Source: CAITWF01 sp038231575 (lineage in GTDB: Bacteria > Verrucomicrobiota > Verrucomicrobiia > Opitutales > Opitutaceae). From it: a stretch of DNA of 64,000 nt. Made by a program: the position numbers and the translations under genes. Where the stretch lies: the NCBI GenBank assembly GCA_038231575.1, contig JBBRLB010000004.1, positions 15,206 through 79,205 of the forward strand, given 5' to 3'. Positions 47,140 through 56,481 of the stretch are shown here, in pieces; within the stretch, counting starts at the first letter, position 1; each line of letters begins with the position of its first letter. The notes beneath the pieces were generated by a model. The model worked only from the letters and a program-made list of their open reading frames with translations. It was not told where the DNA came from and made no database searches.

Positions 47140-48473
47140 AGACCTGGTCCCTGCGCGCGCAGCTCACGTTTTGGTCCGCGCTCATCACGGCGTTCACGCT
47201 GGTGATCTTCGGCCTGCTGGCGGCGGCGACGCTCTACGGCGAGCAAATCGAGGAGGTGGATCGCCATCTCGCGGCCAACGCCAAGGAGTTTGTGGCCCAC
47301 GCCGCGCAGAAAAATTCCACCGAACTCGCCGAACTCATCCGGCACGACGACGAGCCGCATTTCGGCTTCGCGTTCTTCACCGACGACCGCGTGGTGGGCG
47401 GCGAGCCCCGGGCGCTGGTCGAGCGGCTCGTGAACCGCACTCCGCGGAAAAAATTCACCACGCTCCGGCTCGACGACAAATTTCTCCGCCTCGGTTATTT
47501 TCCCGCGGGCGAAAATCGCGCCCTGCTCGTGGCCATCGATCTCGGGCATGTCATCCATTCGGTCTTCGAGCTCGGGCGCGCCTACCTGCTCGCGCTGCCG
47601 GTCGTGTTGATTATCATCGCCGCCGGCAGTTGGTGGATGGCGCGCCGGGCGCTCGCGCCCATCGTCGCCATCACCGCGGCCGCCGGCGCCGTCACGGCCG
47701 ACAAGCTCTCAACGCGGCTGCCCGCGCCCCCGGCCCGGGACGAAATCGCGCGGCTCACCTCCGTCCTCAACGACATGTTCGACCGCCTCGAGCGGAGCTT
47801 CGAGCAGGCCCGCCGCTTCAGCGCCGACGCCTCGCACGAGCTGCGCACGCCGCTCACGATCCTGCGCGGCGAGATCGAAGGTGCGTTGCACGCCGGCGGC
47901 GGCACGGACCAGGAAAAAACCCTCGTGAGTTTGCTTGAGCAGGTCGGCGGCCTGCAAAAAATCGCCGATAATCTCCTGCTGCTTTCGCGGTTCGACGCGG
48001 GGAGAAATCCGGTGCTGCTCGCGCCGCTCGATTTCACCGCGCTCGTCGCCGATACCGTCGAGGACGCCGAGTTGCTCGCGGCGCCCGCGGGCCTGAAGGT
48101 TTCCGCTGATCTCGCGCCCAACGTGCGCGTCGCGGGCGATTCCGTGCTGTTGCGCCGCCTGTTGCTCAACCTCGTCGACAACGCCGTGCGCTACAACCGG
48201 CCCGGCGGCGAGGTGCGGCTCTCGCTGCACCGGGAAAATTCCACTGCGGTGCTCGCACTTGCGAACACCGGCCCCGGCATCCCGGCGGAGCGCAACGGCG
48301 AACTCTTCCAGCGCTTCTTCCGCCTCGCCGCCGATCGCAACCGCGCCACCGGCGGCAGCGGCCTCGGCCTCAGCCTCTGCCGCGAAATCGCGGCCGCCCA
48401 CAGCGGCCGCATCACCCTCGCCCGCAACGAAGCCGACTATACGGAGTTCGCCGTGACGCTGCCAGCGGAGTGA
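47136..48473 (+). CDS. Sensor histidine kinase (CusS/BaeS-like)
   Basis: A 445-residue inner-membrane kinase. It has a helix near residues 11-35, a periplasmic sensor loop of about 120 residues, a second helix (YLLALPVVLIIIAAGSWWMA), a HAMP domain, the HisKA site with His234 (SADASHELRTPLTILRGEIE) and HATPase_c boxes (LLNLVDNAVRYNRPGGEVRL, NTGPGIP, GSGLGLSLCREIAAAHSG). It is translationally coupled to the response regulator and is the likely sensor for the PepSY-regulator-kinase cassette. The sensor loop has no recognisable ligand domain. Confidence 0.92.
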   Translation: MKTWSLRAQLTFWSALITAFTLVIFGLLAAATLYGEQIEEVDRHLAANAKEFVAHAAQKNSTELAELIRHDDEPHFGFAFFTDDRVVGGEPRALVERLVNRTPRKKFTTLRLDDKFLRLGYFPAGENRALLVAIDLGHVIHSVFELGRAYLLALPVVLIIIAAGSWWMARRALAPIVAITAAAGAVTADKLSTRLPAPPARDEIARLTSVLNDMFDRLERSFEQARRFSADASHELRTPLTILRGEIEGALHAGGGTDQEKTLVSLLEQVGGLQKIADNLLLLSRFDAGRNPVLLAPLDFTALVADTVEDAELLAAPAGLKVSADLAPNVRVAGDSVLLRRLLLNLVDNAVRYNRPGGEVRLSLHRENSTAVLALANTGPGIPAERNGELFQRFFRLAADRNRATGGSGLGLSLCREIAAAHSGRITLARNEADYTEFAVTLPAE

Positions 48474-48541
48474 GTTGGCGCACCGCGCTTTCTTGGGGGA
48501 CGCGGCGAGGGCGCCGCGCCTCCCACTCGATCCCGTCAAGC

Positions 48542-51355
48542 TCAGTTGCTGCGTCTCGCCGTCGCGAGCGACTGCACCAGCTCCTCGAGATCGGCATCGC
48601 TCCAAGGTTCGTCGCGCTTCGCGGTTTCGACCCGCGCCTCGGTCACGGTCGCGACCGTCACCGGATCCGCGTCCTGGCCCCACGAGCGCCGGATGAACGT
48701 GAGCACGCCGGCAATCGCCTCGTCGTTGAGCGCCGCTTTCCACGGTGGCATGATCAAATTCTCCTGCGATTTTCCGCAGAGCACGATGCGCGCGAGCACC
48801 CGCGAGTCGCCGAGCACCCAACGTGAATAGAGCAATGACGGCGCGAGGCCCGGGAGACCTTGGCCGTTCGGCTGGTGACACGCGGCGCACAACGCCGTGA
48901 ACTGCGCCCTGCCCTTTTCGAAGAGCGCCTGCTCCTCGGGCGTGAGATCCCGCGCGGCGACGGCCATGCCCGGTTTGCCGGGCCATTTCAAAAACTTGAG
49001 CAGGTCCGCCGCCGTCGTGGCATCGGGATGGTCTTTTTCGGCCGCGAGCGCGACGAGCGCCTTCGGCTCCGCCGGCAGACTGCCGACGAACGTGCGGACA
49101 TCGCCGCCGCGTCCGCCGCCAAGCCCACCGCGTCCACCGGCCGCACCCGGACCGCTGGCCACGCCCGGACCGCCCGGGCCGCCGCGGCCCGCGCCCACCA
49201 CCGGCGCACCCGCGCCGGCGCCCGCCGCTCCGGGAGTTGCACCCGCACCCCGGCCAGCTCCCGCCACACCACCGGGACCTCCCCGTCCGCCGCCGCCAGC
49301 GCGGCCTTCCGACTTCGGGAGAAAATGCCGCACGCCCGCCAGTAATTCCTTGCGCGCCCACGCCTGCGTGGTCTTGGCCGTGAGCAAGGAGAACACTTGG
49401 TCGATCTTCGCGGCGTCACCGGATTTCAGGACGGCGCTGGTCGCGTAACGCACCGTCTCGCCCGCCGCCGTCGCCGCCGGATTCTGCGCGAGCGCGGCGA
49501 TCAATTTGAATTCGCGACCGGCGATTCCGCTGACGACCGCGTCGGCCAGGAATGGCTGTTTGCCCGCGACCACGACCAGCGCGGCCAGCGCCGCATCGGC
49601 GGCAGCGGTGCGCGCCTCGGCGAGGGTGAGCGCGAGTTGCAGGCGCACGGCTGGCTCCTCGCGTTTCGTCACGAGCGTGGTCAGGTGCGCCACCAGTTCC
49701 GGATCGGTTTTCGCAGCGGGCGCCGGGGCTCCCGTCACGGCTGACCCACCCGTCGCCGTGCCGATCGGCGTGCTCTCGATAAAGTTTTCCGACAGCCGCA
49801 CCGCCGCCGCGACGACCATGCCATCCGTGTCGTCGAGCGCCGCGTTGACGGTTTTGCGGCCGAGCGCGCGCGTGCCGTCGAGCGTCCAGAGTGCCTGCAG
49901 GCGCGCTGTCGCGGGTTGGGCGGCATCGACGGCCAGTTTGCTCAACGCGGCCGTGGCCGCGGGATCGCGTTGCTCAACCAGCAGGCGTTGCGCGGTGTCG
50001 CGCGTCCAGCCGTTCGCGTCGCCGAGCTTGGCGACGAGTTCCGCGGTCGAGGCCTTCGCGAGGCCGAGATCAAATTTGGCCTTGGGCGCGCCGTCGGGCG
50101 TGATGCGCCAGATGCGGCCGAGCGCGAGCGGCTTCTCGAGGCCGCGCTCCTCGATCTGCTTGCGGAGGTAGCTCGTGACGTACGTGCGGTGCTGCAAGAC
50201 GCCGCGATACAGGTCGACGACGTAGAGCGCGCCATCGGGGCCGTTAAAGAGATTGACCGGTCGGAAGCGCTCGTCGGTCGACGTGAGAAACTCGGTCCCC
50301 TCGTAGGCGTTGCCTCCCTTGAGTGAGCCCTCTTTTTCCGTGAGCTTGATCCGTTTGATCAGATTGCCCGAGGGTTCCGCGATAAACACGTCGCCCCGAA
50401 ACTCCGCCGGAAACAAGGTGCCACGATACACCACCGGGCCGCACGCGGCGGTGACGGCATACATTTTACCGTCCGCATCGAGCGTGCTGTAGCCGCGGTT
50501 GATGCCGGGCGTCACGCGCCCGGGCCACACCTTGAGGTTGGCGGGCGCGAGCTGGACGTTGGTGCCGTTGGGCGAAAAATTCGGATTCCGTTTCAGATAG
50601 GCCGAGGCGATCGCGTCGACGCGCAACGGATCGCTGTTGCTGTTGTAGTAAATGCGGCCGCTGTCGTCCTGCGAAATGCCCCACTGGCCGCGCGTGATCG
50701 TGGCATCGCGTGTGAACTTCGCGCCACCGTCGAAGCGAAAACGCGCCGTGTGGTTCGCCGAGTAAATCCAGTTGTCCATCGACCACATCAGGCCGTTCGC
50801 GTTGTGCTCAGGGTTGGTGATGTTGCCGTAATCGGCCGCGATCTCGGTTTTCTGATCGCTCACGCCGTCGTGATTCGTATCGCGAAGGAACCAGAGATGC
50901 GGCGGTTCGGCGACGAGCAGTCCGTCGCCCACGAGCGAAATCGCGCGCGGCATGACGAGTTTATCGGCAAACACCGTGCGCTTGTCGAAACGGCCATCGC
51001 CATCGGTGTCCTCCAGCACGGCGATCACGCCAACCGGATCGCGTTCGTTGGTCGCGTCCACGTCGGGCATGTAGCCGCGCATCTCGAGCACCCAGAGTCG
51101 CCCATCCGGCCCAAACTGCACGGAGATCGGATCGCCGATCAGCGGATCAGTCGCGACGGCCTCGATGTGAAAGCCGGGCGCGATCGTGAACGACTTCAAC
51201 GCCTGGTCGGGCGTGAGCACGGGGGCCGGCGGGATGATAATGTGCGCGGGCGGCGGGGCCTGGACCTCGCCTTTGCGATCGCCGTTTTGGGCGAGCGCGG
51301 GCGCGGTCAGCGCGAGGGAAAACAACAGGGCGCGGGAGGTGCAGCGGAACATCAT
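48542..51355 (-). CDS. Second PVC-type propeller-HEAT-cytochrome dehydrogenase, with Gly/Ala/Arg-rich linker
   Basis: A 937-residue exported protein. I start it at the first of two adjacent ATGs giving MMFRCTSRALLFSLALTAPA. The propeller (about residues 60-430; FGPDGRLWVLEMRGYMPDVD, ISQDDSGRIYYNSNSDPLRV, YVVDLYRGVLQHRTYVTSYL) is followed by HEAT-like helices. A striking linker of about 75 residues made of Gly, Ala, Arg, Pro and Val (for example GGGGRGGPGG) comes next. The terminal cytochrome c has ALCAACHQPNGQGLPGLAPS with CAACH and a probable axial Met in NLIMPPW. It converges with the kinase gene. Function as for the 42356 paralogue: periplasmic oxidation coupled to heme. Confidence 0.86.
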   Translation of the reverse strand: MMFRCTSRALLFSLALTAPALAQNGDRKGEVQAPPPAHIIIPPAPVLTPDQALKSFTIAPGFHIEAVATDPLIGDPISVQFGPDGRLWVLEMRGYMPDVDATNERDPVGVIAVLEDTDGDGRFDKRTVFADKLVMPRAISLVGDGLLVAEPPHLWFLRDTNHDGVSDQKTEIAADYGNITNPEHNANGLMWSMDNWIYSANHTARFRFDGGAKFTRDATITRGQWGISQDDSGRIYYNSNSDPLRVDAIASAYLKRNPNFSPNGTNVQLAPANLKVWPGRVTPGINRGYSTLDADGKMYAVTAACGPVVYRGTLFPAEFRGDVFIAEPSGNLIKRIKLTEKEGSLKGGNAYEGTEFLTSTDERFRPVNLFNGPDGALYVVDLYRGVLQHRTYVTSYLRKQIEERGLEKPLALGRIWRITPDGAPKAKFDLGLAKASTAELVAKLGDANGWTRDTAQRLLVEQRDPAATAALSKLAVDAAQPATARLQALWTLDGTRALGRKTVNAALDDTDGMVVAAAVRLSENFIESTPIGTATGGSAVTGAPAPAAKTDPELVAHLTTLVTKREEPAVRLQLALTLAEARTAAADAALAALVVVAGKQPFLADAVVSGIAGREFKLIAALAQNPAATAAGETVRYATSAVLKSGDAAKIDQVFSLLTAKTTQAWARKELLAGVRHFLPKSEGRAGGGGRGGPGGVAGAGRGAGATPGAAGAGAGAPVVGAGRGGPGGPGVASGPGAAGGRGGLGGGRGGDVRTFVGSLPAEPKALVALAAEKDHPDATTAADLLKFLKWPGKPGMAVAARDLTPEEQALFEKGRAQFTALCAACHQPNGQGLPGLAPSLLYSRWVLGDSRVLARIVLCGKSQENLIMPPWKAALNDEAIAGVLTFIRRSWGQDADPVTVATVTEARVETAKRDEPWSDADLEELVQSLATARRSN

Positions 51356-51440
51356 GGGAGCGAGAACGGCAAGACGTTCACGAGCGGCGAAAGGTGTCAA
51401 CCGATCCGTGCCTGCCGGCGTTACCGCGCTGGCCCCTGCT

Positions 51441-52143
51441 TCACTTCCCCGTGAGGCCGAGCAAATGCTCGTCGAACCAGTCCGCTAGCATCGTCACGTC
51501 CTTCCGCCACCCGGGATAACTGTGACCCGCGCCGGACTTGACGATCAGCTTAAAGGGCGCGCCGACCTCCTTGCACTTCTGCTCGAAAAGCTGCGACTGG
51601 TATAAAGGCACGGTCACGTCGGCGTTGCCCTGGATGAAGCGCGTCAGCGGCATTTTTTTCGCGACAAAGCAAAGTGGTGAAATCCCCGGGCCCCAACTTT
51701 GCCGGCCTGCCTGCGTTTCCCACCGAGGCCCGAGCGCGGGGGAATATTTGCGCGTCGGCGGGTAGTCCCAAAAATCCTCGCCAGCCTCGCTCCAGTTCAG
51801 AAAATCCGTTGGCGGATAAAAACACGCGACCGCCGGCACCGCCCTGCTGCCGCTGACGCCAAACTTGTCCGGGTCGACACTCCCGCGGGCTGCGTTGGAA
51901 CGCACAAACCGCACGCCACGGTGAATATCCTCCGCGATTTCTGACACGATGAAGCGCGGCTGCGAGCCGTGCACCACCGCAAAAACCGTGTCGCCGCGAT
52001 CGAGCAGGGGCTGATCGGTGTGGAGGGAAACGCCGCTGTGACTCGAAACCCAGCCGCCACTCACCATCCACAACACCGCCACGCCGTTTTTCTTCGCCGG
52101 CTCAAAGACATCGAGCGTCAGCGCCGGGCCGAACGTGCGACCT
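51441..52143 (-). pseudogene. Remnant of an exported alpha/beta hydrolase lacking its start and nucleophile elbow
   Basis: The frame begins just after an in-frame TAA with residues like ALTLDVFEPAKKNGVAVLWM, which in intact relatives lie downstream of a signal peptide. Then comes VVHGSQPRFIVSEIAEDIHR. Where the family has a nucleophile elbow such as GGSAGGHL plus about 30 more residues, this sequence runs GVSGSRAVPAVACFYPPTDF, so the catalytic Ser and its loop are missing by an in-frame deletion. The later GNADVTVPLY (acid) and GAGHSYPGW (His) segments remain. It is probably dead, although a fragment of 213 residues from an internal ATG (52082) is still open. Confidence 0.65.
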
Positions 52144-52468
52144 TAGACCACCCCTTCCGTGCGCGTGGTTTTCTCGTGCTCTTGGGCAGCGGAGACCCGG
52201 AAACGAAAGCAGACCCAGACCAAGGAGGGTAACGAAGAGGCGGTGCTTTTCATTTCAAGGGTGAGCTCGGAAGACACTGAAAAACTTGACCACGGATGAC
52301 CACGAATAGACCCGAATTTCTTGTCATTCTGAGCGGAGCGAAGAATCCAATGCGATGACGGCCTCGTTGCTCCGCTTGAACATCCGATGGGATTCTTCCC
52401 TCCGTTCTGAATCACTGGCCTTGGGACTAATCCCTGTTCACCTGTGCAATCTGTGGCAAAAAATCCGC
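52144..52468. repeat. Non-coding, AT-richer gap with a 'TCATTCTGAGCGGAGCGAAG'-type palindrome
   Basis: No gene is seen. TCATTCTGAGCGGAGCGAAG (then AATCC) at about 52324-52348 and the complementary GGATTCTTCCCTCCG...TTCTGAAT at about 52390-52414 form an imperfect inverted pair, a repeat type found in many bacteria. The sequence around ACGGATGACCACGAATAGAC also looks repeat-derived. The composition differs from the surrounding coding DNA, consistent with decayed sequence beside the hydrolase remnant. Confidence 0.45.
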
Positions 52469-53461
52469 TCAGTAAGCCCCGCGAATATGCGTTGCGACGT
52501 CACGCGTGTAGATCTCCGCGAGCTTCGCGTGCACCGTTGCGCCGAGCGGTGGCAGCGACGACGCCTGCGCATTCGAGCGCGCCTGCTCGGGATTTTTCGC
52601 GCCGGGACTGATCACGCTCACCGCGTCGAAATCGAGGCACCAACGCAGTGAGAAATCGGCGAGCGTCTGACCCGCGGGCACGAGCGGCTTCAGCGCCTCG
52701 GCGAGCTCGACGCCCTTCACGAAGGGCAGCCCGGCGAAGGTCTCGCCCACATTGAACTGCTGGCCATCGCGATTGAAATTGCGGTGATCGTTTTCGGGAA
52801 ACGTCATCGTCTTCGTCATCCTGCCCCCGAGCAGGCCGCTCGCGAGCGGCAGCCGGACGAGCAGCGCAACCTTCCGCTGCTTCGCCTCGGCGAAGAGGGT
52901 GTGAATCGGTTTTTGGCGGAAAATATTAAAAATGATCTGGAGCGACGCGACGCCGTCCTGCTTCACGCAAAAGTCTGCCTCCTCCATCGACTCCACGCTC
53001 ACACCGAAGTCGCGGATCTTTCCTTCGCGTTTCAGTTCGCGCACGTGCTCGAAGACTTCGCCGCGCTGCAGGACGTCGAACGGGATGCAGTGAAACTGGG
53101 TGAGATCGAGCGCGTCGACACCCAATCGCTGCAGCGACGCCTCCGTGTGCTGCCGCACCCCGGCACGCGTGAAATTCGTCGGCCAGCCCGGCGGATCGAA
53201 GCGGCCGAGCTTCGTGGCGACGTATGCCTTGCCTTTCGCCGCGGGCGTTTCCTGCAAAAATTTTCCGATGAGCGTCTCGCTGCGCCCCATGCCGTAAACG
53301 TCGGCCGTGTCGAAAAACGTCGTGCCCGCGTCCCATGCCGCGCGGAGCGTGGCGAGCGCGGTCTCATCGCTCACGTTGCCCCACCCCGCGCCAAGCTGCC
53401 ACGTGCCAAGCCCAACTTCACCCACCGCGCGTCCCGTGCGTCCGAAGATCCGTGTGTTCAT
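52469..53461 (-). CDS. Aldo/keto reductase
   Basis: A 330-residue NADPH-dependent oxidoreductase of the AKR superfamily, starting at the ATG followed by NTRIFGRTGRAVGEVGLGTW. The catalytic Asp and Tyr are in FFDTADVYGMGRSE, the Lys in VATKLGRFDPP and the His position in LTQFHCIP. The cofactor-binding C-terminus (SVISPGAKNPEQARSNAQAS) is intact. It reduces aldehydes or ketones of unknown identity, or acts on sugars as in the YajO/Tas-like branch. It lies alone, divergent from the peroxiredoxin-like gene. Confidence 0.87.
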   Translation of the reverse strand: MNTRIFGRTGRAVGEVGLGTWQLGAGWGNVSDETALATLRAAWDAGTTFFDTADVYGMGRSETLIGKFLQETPAAKGKAYVATKLGRFDPPGWPTNFTRAGVRQHTEASLQRLGVDALDLTQFHCIPFDVLQRGEVFEHVRELKREGKIRDFGVSVESMEEADFCVKQDGVASLQIIFNIFRQKPIHTLFAEAKQRKVALLVRLPLASGLLGGRMTKTMTFPENDHRNFNRDGQQFNVGETFAGLPFVKGVELAEALKPLVPAGQTLADFSLRWCLDFDAVSVISPGAKNPEQARSNAQASSLPPLGATVHAKLAEIYTRDVATHIRGAY

Positions 53462-53549
53462 CGCACCGCAGCGTGCCGGCGGGGACAATCGACGCAAGCG
53501 CGTGAAGGGGCACGGAATAAACCGGCCGCGTCATCGCTCTGCTCTCTGA

Positions 53550-54176
53550 ATGAAAAAATTCCTTCGGTTTTTCGCGTCCGCGCTCGTCGTTCTCACTGGC
53601 GCGTTAGCCCGCGCCGCGACGCCTGCTCCCTCCGCTGAGGAAGCTCAGCCGCTCGCCGTCGGAGCGCACACCCCCACTGTCACACTGGTCGACATGGAAG
53701 GCGCGAAGGTTGATCTCGCCGCTGCGTTTGCCGAGAAGCCGACGGTGCTCGTCTTCTACCGCGGCAGTTGGTGCCCATTCTGTAACCGCCAGCTCGCGGC
53801 GCTCGGCGAACTCGAACCAAAACTGCTCGCGCTCGGCTACCAGATTCTCGCGGTTTCGCCCGACACCGCCGACGGCCTGAAAAAAATGGCCGGCAAAAAC
53901 AAACTCACCTACCGGCTGCTGTCCGACCAGGACATGGTGGCTTCGAGCGGTTACGGCGTCGCGTTCCGCGTCTCCGCCAAAACGCAAGAGTCCTACCACG
54001 GCCACGGCATCGATCTCACCCCGATCCCCGGCGGCGAGGGCACCTGGCTGCCCGTGCCCACGGTCTTCATCGTCGGCCGCGATGGCGTGATTAAATTCGT
54101 TTACTCGAATCCTGACTTCAAAGTCCGCCTCTCTAGTGAGTCTTTACTCGCGGCGGCAGAGGCCGCCGCGAAATAA
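53550..54176 (+). CDS. Exported peroxiredoxin-like (AhpC/TSA-type) thioredoxin-fold protein
   Basis: A 208-residue protein with a signal peptide (residues 1-23, ending LARAA). The thioredoxin-fold active site reads FYRGSWCPFCNRQL with Cys75 and Cys78, a CxxC arrangement typical of the 'peroxiredoxin-like' family. Later segments (LAVSPDTADGLKKMAGKNKL and TVFIVGRDGVIKFVYSNPDF) complete the fold. It probably reduces peroxides or disulfides in the periplasm. The gene that follows (dsbD) could supply the electrons, 151 bp downstream. Confidence 0.82.
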   Translation: MKKFLRFFASALVVLTGALARAATPAPSAEEAQPLAVGAHTPTVTLVDMEGAKVDLAAAFAEKPTVLVFYRGSWCPFCNRQLAALGELEPKLLALGYQILAVSPDTADGLKKMAGKNKLTYRLLSDQDMVASSGYGVAFRVSAKTQESYHGHGIDLTPIPGGEGTWLPVPTVFIVGRDGVIKFVYSNPDFKVRLSSESLLAAAEAAAK

Positions 54177-54231
54177 TCGGGTTCGCCCGCGAGTCGAACG
54201 AAGCGCCGACGCAAAACGCCGACCGCGTGGC

Positions 54232-54254
54232 TGTAACGGTCGCGTTACCGTTTT
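54232..54254 (+). repeat. REP-like palindrome between the peroxiredoxin-like and dsbD genes
   Basis: GTAACGGTCGCGTTACCGTT resembles the element GTAGCGGTCGTCGATGACCG at 9150, each preceded by GGCT. The head is GTAA rather than GTAG. It lies in the 151-bp gap and may fold as an mRNA hairpin. Confidence 0.4.
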
Positions 54255-54327
54255 CCTGTCGCGCGTGCGTCGGCCGGATCCAACCTCCGGATTTGCGCCT
54301 CGCCCCTGAACCCCCACACTCTTCGCC

Positions 54328-56481
54328 ATGCTTTCGCTTCGCCGCCTCTCGATCGCCCTTGCGCTCATGGGGTTTATTTTTTCCGCCCGCGCCGCCACGC
54401 CTTCGCACGTCGCAGCCTCGCTCGTCGCGGCTGACGCCACCGTGCAGCCCGGCCACCCGCTGACGGTCGCGCTCCGTCTGGTCCACGACGCGCACTGGCA
54501 TACCTACTGGATCAATCCGGGCACGGGCTACGCGACCAAGATCGATTGGAAACTTCCCGCGGGCTGGACCGCCGGCGAGATCCAATGGCCCGCGCCGCAC
54601 CTCCTCAAGGATCACACCGGCGCCACCGTCGGAAACGGATACAACGACGAAGTTTTTCTTCCCGTCACGCTCACGCCGCCCGCCGAGCTCAAGCCCGGCG
54701 AAAAAGTCGAACTCAATGCCAGCGCGGAGTGGCTGATGTGCGAGGACGTTTGTATTCCGGGCGACGCGAAGCTTTCCCTCACCCTCTCAGTCGCGGCCGA
54801 GACACCGCAGCCCGACGCCGCGTGGAGCGAAAAAATTCGCGCGACCGTCACCGGCCTCCCGCGCACCGATGCCGCATGGAAAATCGTTTCCGCGCAGCGC
54901 GACGCAAAAAATATCTCGTTCATGGTCCAGCCGACCGGGCCAGCGAAGGCGACACCCACCGATCTCCATTTTTTCGCCGACGATAATCTCGTCGCCTACG
55001 AACTCCCCCAAATCGTGCGGCCAGACGGCCAAGGTGGCTTCGCGCTGACAATGCCCCTTGCGCCTGACAGCCCGAAAGATTCGAAAAAACTGATCGGCGT
55101 GCTCACAACCGAAAGCAGTTGGATTGCGGGTAGTGTGCTGCGCGGTCTCCGCGTCGAAACCGATCTCACAGTTGTCGCCGCTGTTGCCGGCCCGACCGAT
55201 GGTCGGGCTGCATGGCCGGCGACCGGGTCTACAGCAGCACCGGCCGCCACCGGTAGCCTCCTCGGCACGCTCCTTCTCGCCCTCGTCGGCGGGCTCATCC
55301 TCAATCTCATGCCGTGCGTCTTTCCCGTGCTCGGCATCAAGAGTCTCGGGTTCGTGAACCAGTCGGGGCAGGACAAAAAGAAAGTCGTGATGCACGGGCT
55401 GGTGTTCGCGCTCGGCGTGCTGCTCTCGTTCTGGACGCTCGCCGGCGTGCTCGCGGTGTTGCGCGCAGGCGGCAGCCAACTCGGCTGGGGTTTCCAACTG
55501 CAATCGCCCGCCTTCGTCTTCTCCCTCGCGGCCGTGATGCTCGCGTTTGCGATGAACATGAGTGGCGTGTTCGAGTTCGCCCTCGGGGCGACCGCGGTCG
55601 GCTCCGAGTTGCAAATGAAGTCGGGCTTCGCCGGCTCGTTTTTCACCGGCGTGCTCGCGACGGTCGTAGCCACGCCGTGCAGCGCGCCGTTTCTCGCGCC
55701 CGCGCTCGGCGCCGCGCTCGCGCTCTCGACGATCGAGTCGTTCGCCATCTTCACCGCGATCGCGATCGGGCTCGCCGCGCCGTATTTGCTGCTCTCGATT
55801 TTTCCGCAGGCGATCAAGGTGCTGCCGCGACCCGGCGCGTGGATGGAGACGTTCAAGCAGTTCATGGCGTTCCCGCTCTATGCGACGGTCGGCTATCTCG
55901 TGTGGGTGCTCGCCGGTCAGACCTCTGACGAGGGCCTGCAAAACGCGCTCTTCGGCCTCGTGCTCGTCGCGCTCGCTGTCTGGATCTACGGACGCTGGAC
56001 CGCGCCTGGTGCTTCGGCGGGCCGGGTGCGTTTCGGCGTCGTCGGCCTCGTGGTCACCGCCGCGGTCGGCGTTTGGCTTGGCTGGCCGCATGATGCCGCG
56101 GCGAAATCCGCCGCGGCGCTCGCCGCTGGCGCGCCGGAAGTGGTCTGGGAACCGTGGAGTCCGGAGGCCGTCGCGAAGCTTCGCGCCGAGGGCCGCATCG
56201 TCTACGTCGACTTCACCGCGCGCTGGTGCGCGACGTGCCAGGCGAACAAGAAACTCGTGTTTCATTCCGACGAAGTCCTGAAGTATTTTTCCGCAAAAAA
56301 AATTGTGACGCTCCGTGGCGATTGGACAAACAAGGACGCGCGCATCACGAGCGAACTCGCCGCCTACAATCGGAGCGCGGTCCCGTTCAATCTCCTCTGG
56401 TTCCCCGGCAAGAACGATCCCGTCATCTTGCCTGAGTTGCTCACGCCAAGCACCGTGCTCGATGCACTCAAGAAGGGTTAG
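54328..56481 (+). CDS. dsbD: DsbD/ScsB-type transmembrane thiol reductase
   Basis: A 717-residue protein with signal peptide ending SARAA. An N-terminal DsbD-alpha/ScsB-like domain (TVALRLVHDAHWHTYWINPG, then ASAEWLMCEDVCIPGDAKLS with a Cys pair) precedes an eight-helix CcdA-like core with its two redox cysteines, Cys330 (NLMPCVFPV) and Cys451 (ATPCSAPFLAP). A C-terminal thioredoxin domain carries CxxC at Cys634 and Cys637 (ARWCATCQANKKLVFHSDEV). It moves electrons from cytoplasmic thioredoxin to periplasmic partners, plausibly the neighbouring peroxiredoxin-like protein. A GC-rich palindrome (55186-55220) lies in frame in the linker before the membrane part. Confidence 0.9.
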   Translation: MLSLRRLSIALALMGFIFSARAATPSHVAASLVAADATVQPGHPLTVALRLVHDAHWHTYWINPGTGYATKIDWKLPAGWTAGEIQWPAPHLLKDHTGATVGNGYNDEVFLPVTLTPPAELKPGEKVELNASAEWLMCEDVCIPGDAKLSLTLSVAAETPQPDAAWSEKIRATVTGLPRTDAAWKIVSAQRDAKNISFMVQPTGPAKATPTDLHFFADDNLVAYELPQIVRPDGQGGFALTMPLAPDSPKDSKKLIGVLTTESSWIAGSVLRGLRVETDLTVVAAVAGPTDGRAAWPATGSTAAPAATGSLLGTLLLALVGGLILNLMPCVFPVLGIKSLGFVNQSGQDKKKVVMHGLVFALGVLLSFWTLAGVLAVLRAGGSQLGWGFQLQSPAFVFSLAAVMLAFAMNMSGVFEFALGATAVGSELQMKSGFAGSFFTGVLATVVATPCSAPFLAPALGAALALSTIESFAIFTAIAIGLAAPYLLLSIFPQAIKVLPRPGAWMETFKQFMAFPLYATVGYLVWVLAGQTSDEGLQNALFGLVLVALAVWIYGRWTAPGASAGRVRFGVVGLVVTAAVGVWLGWPHDAAAKSAAALAAGAPEVVWEPWSPEAVAKLRAEGRIVYVDFTARWCATCQANKKLVFHSDEVLKYFSAKKIVTLRGDWTNKDARITSELAAYNRSAVPFNLLWFPGKNDPVILPELLTPSTVLDALKKG
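55186..55220. repeat. Palindrome in the dsbD linker
   Basis: CCCGACC-GAT-GGTCGGG (55191-55207) is nested in flanking GCCGG and CCGGC and continues in frame through residues AGPTDGRAAWPATGS. It looks like a small mobile palindrome similar to the REP-like elements, though a GTAG head is not evident. Confidence 0.4.
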
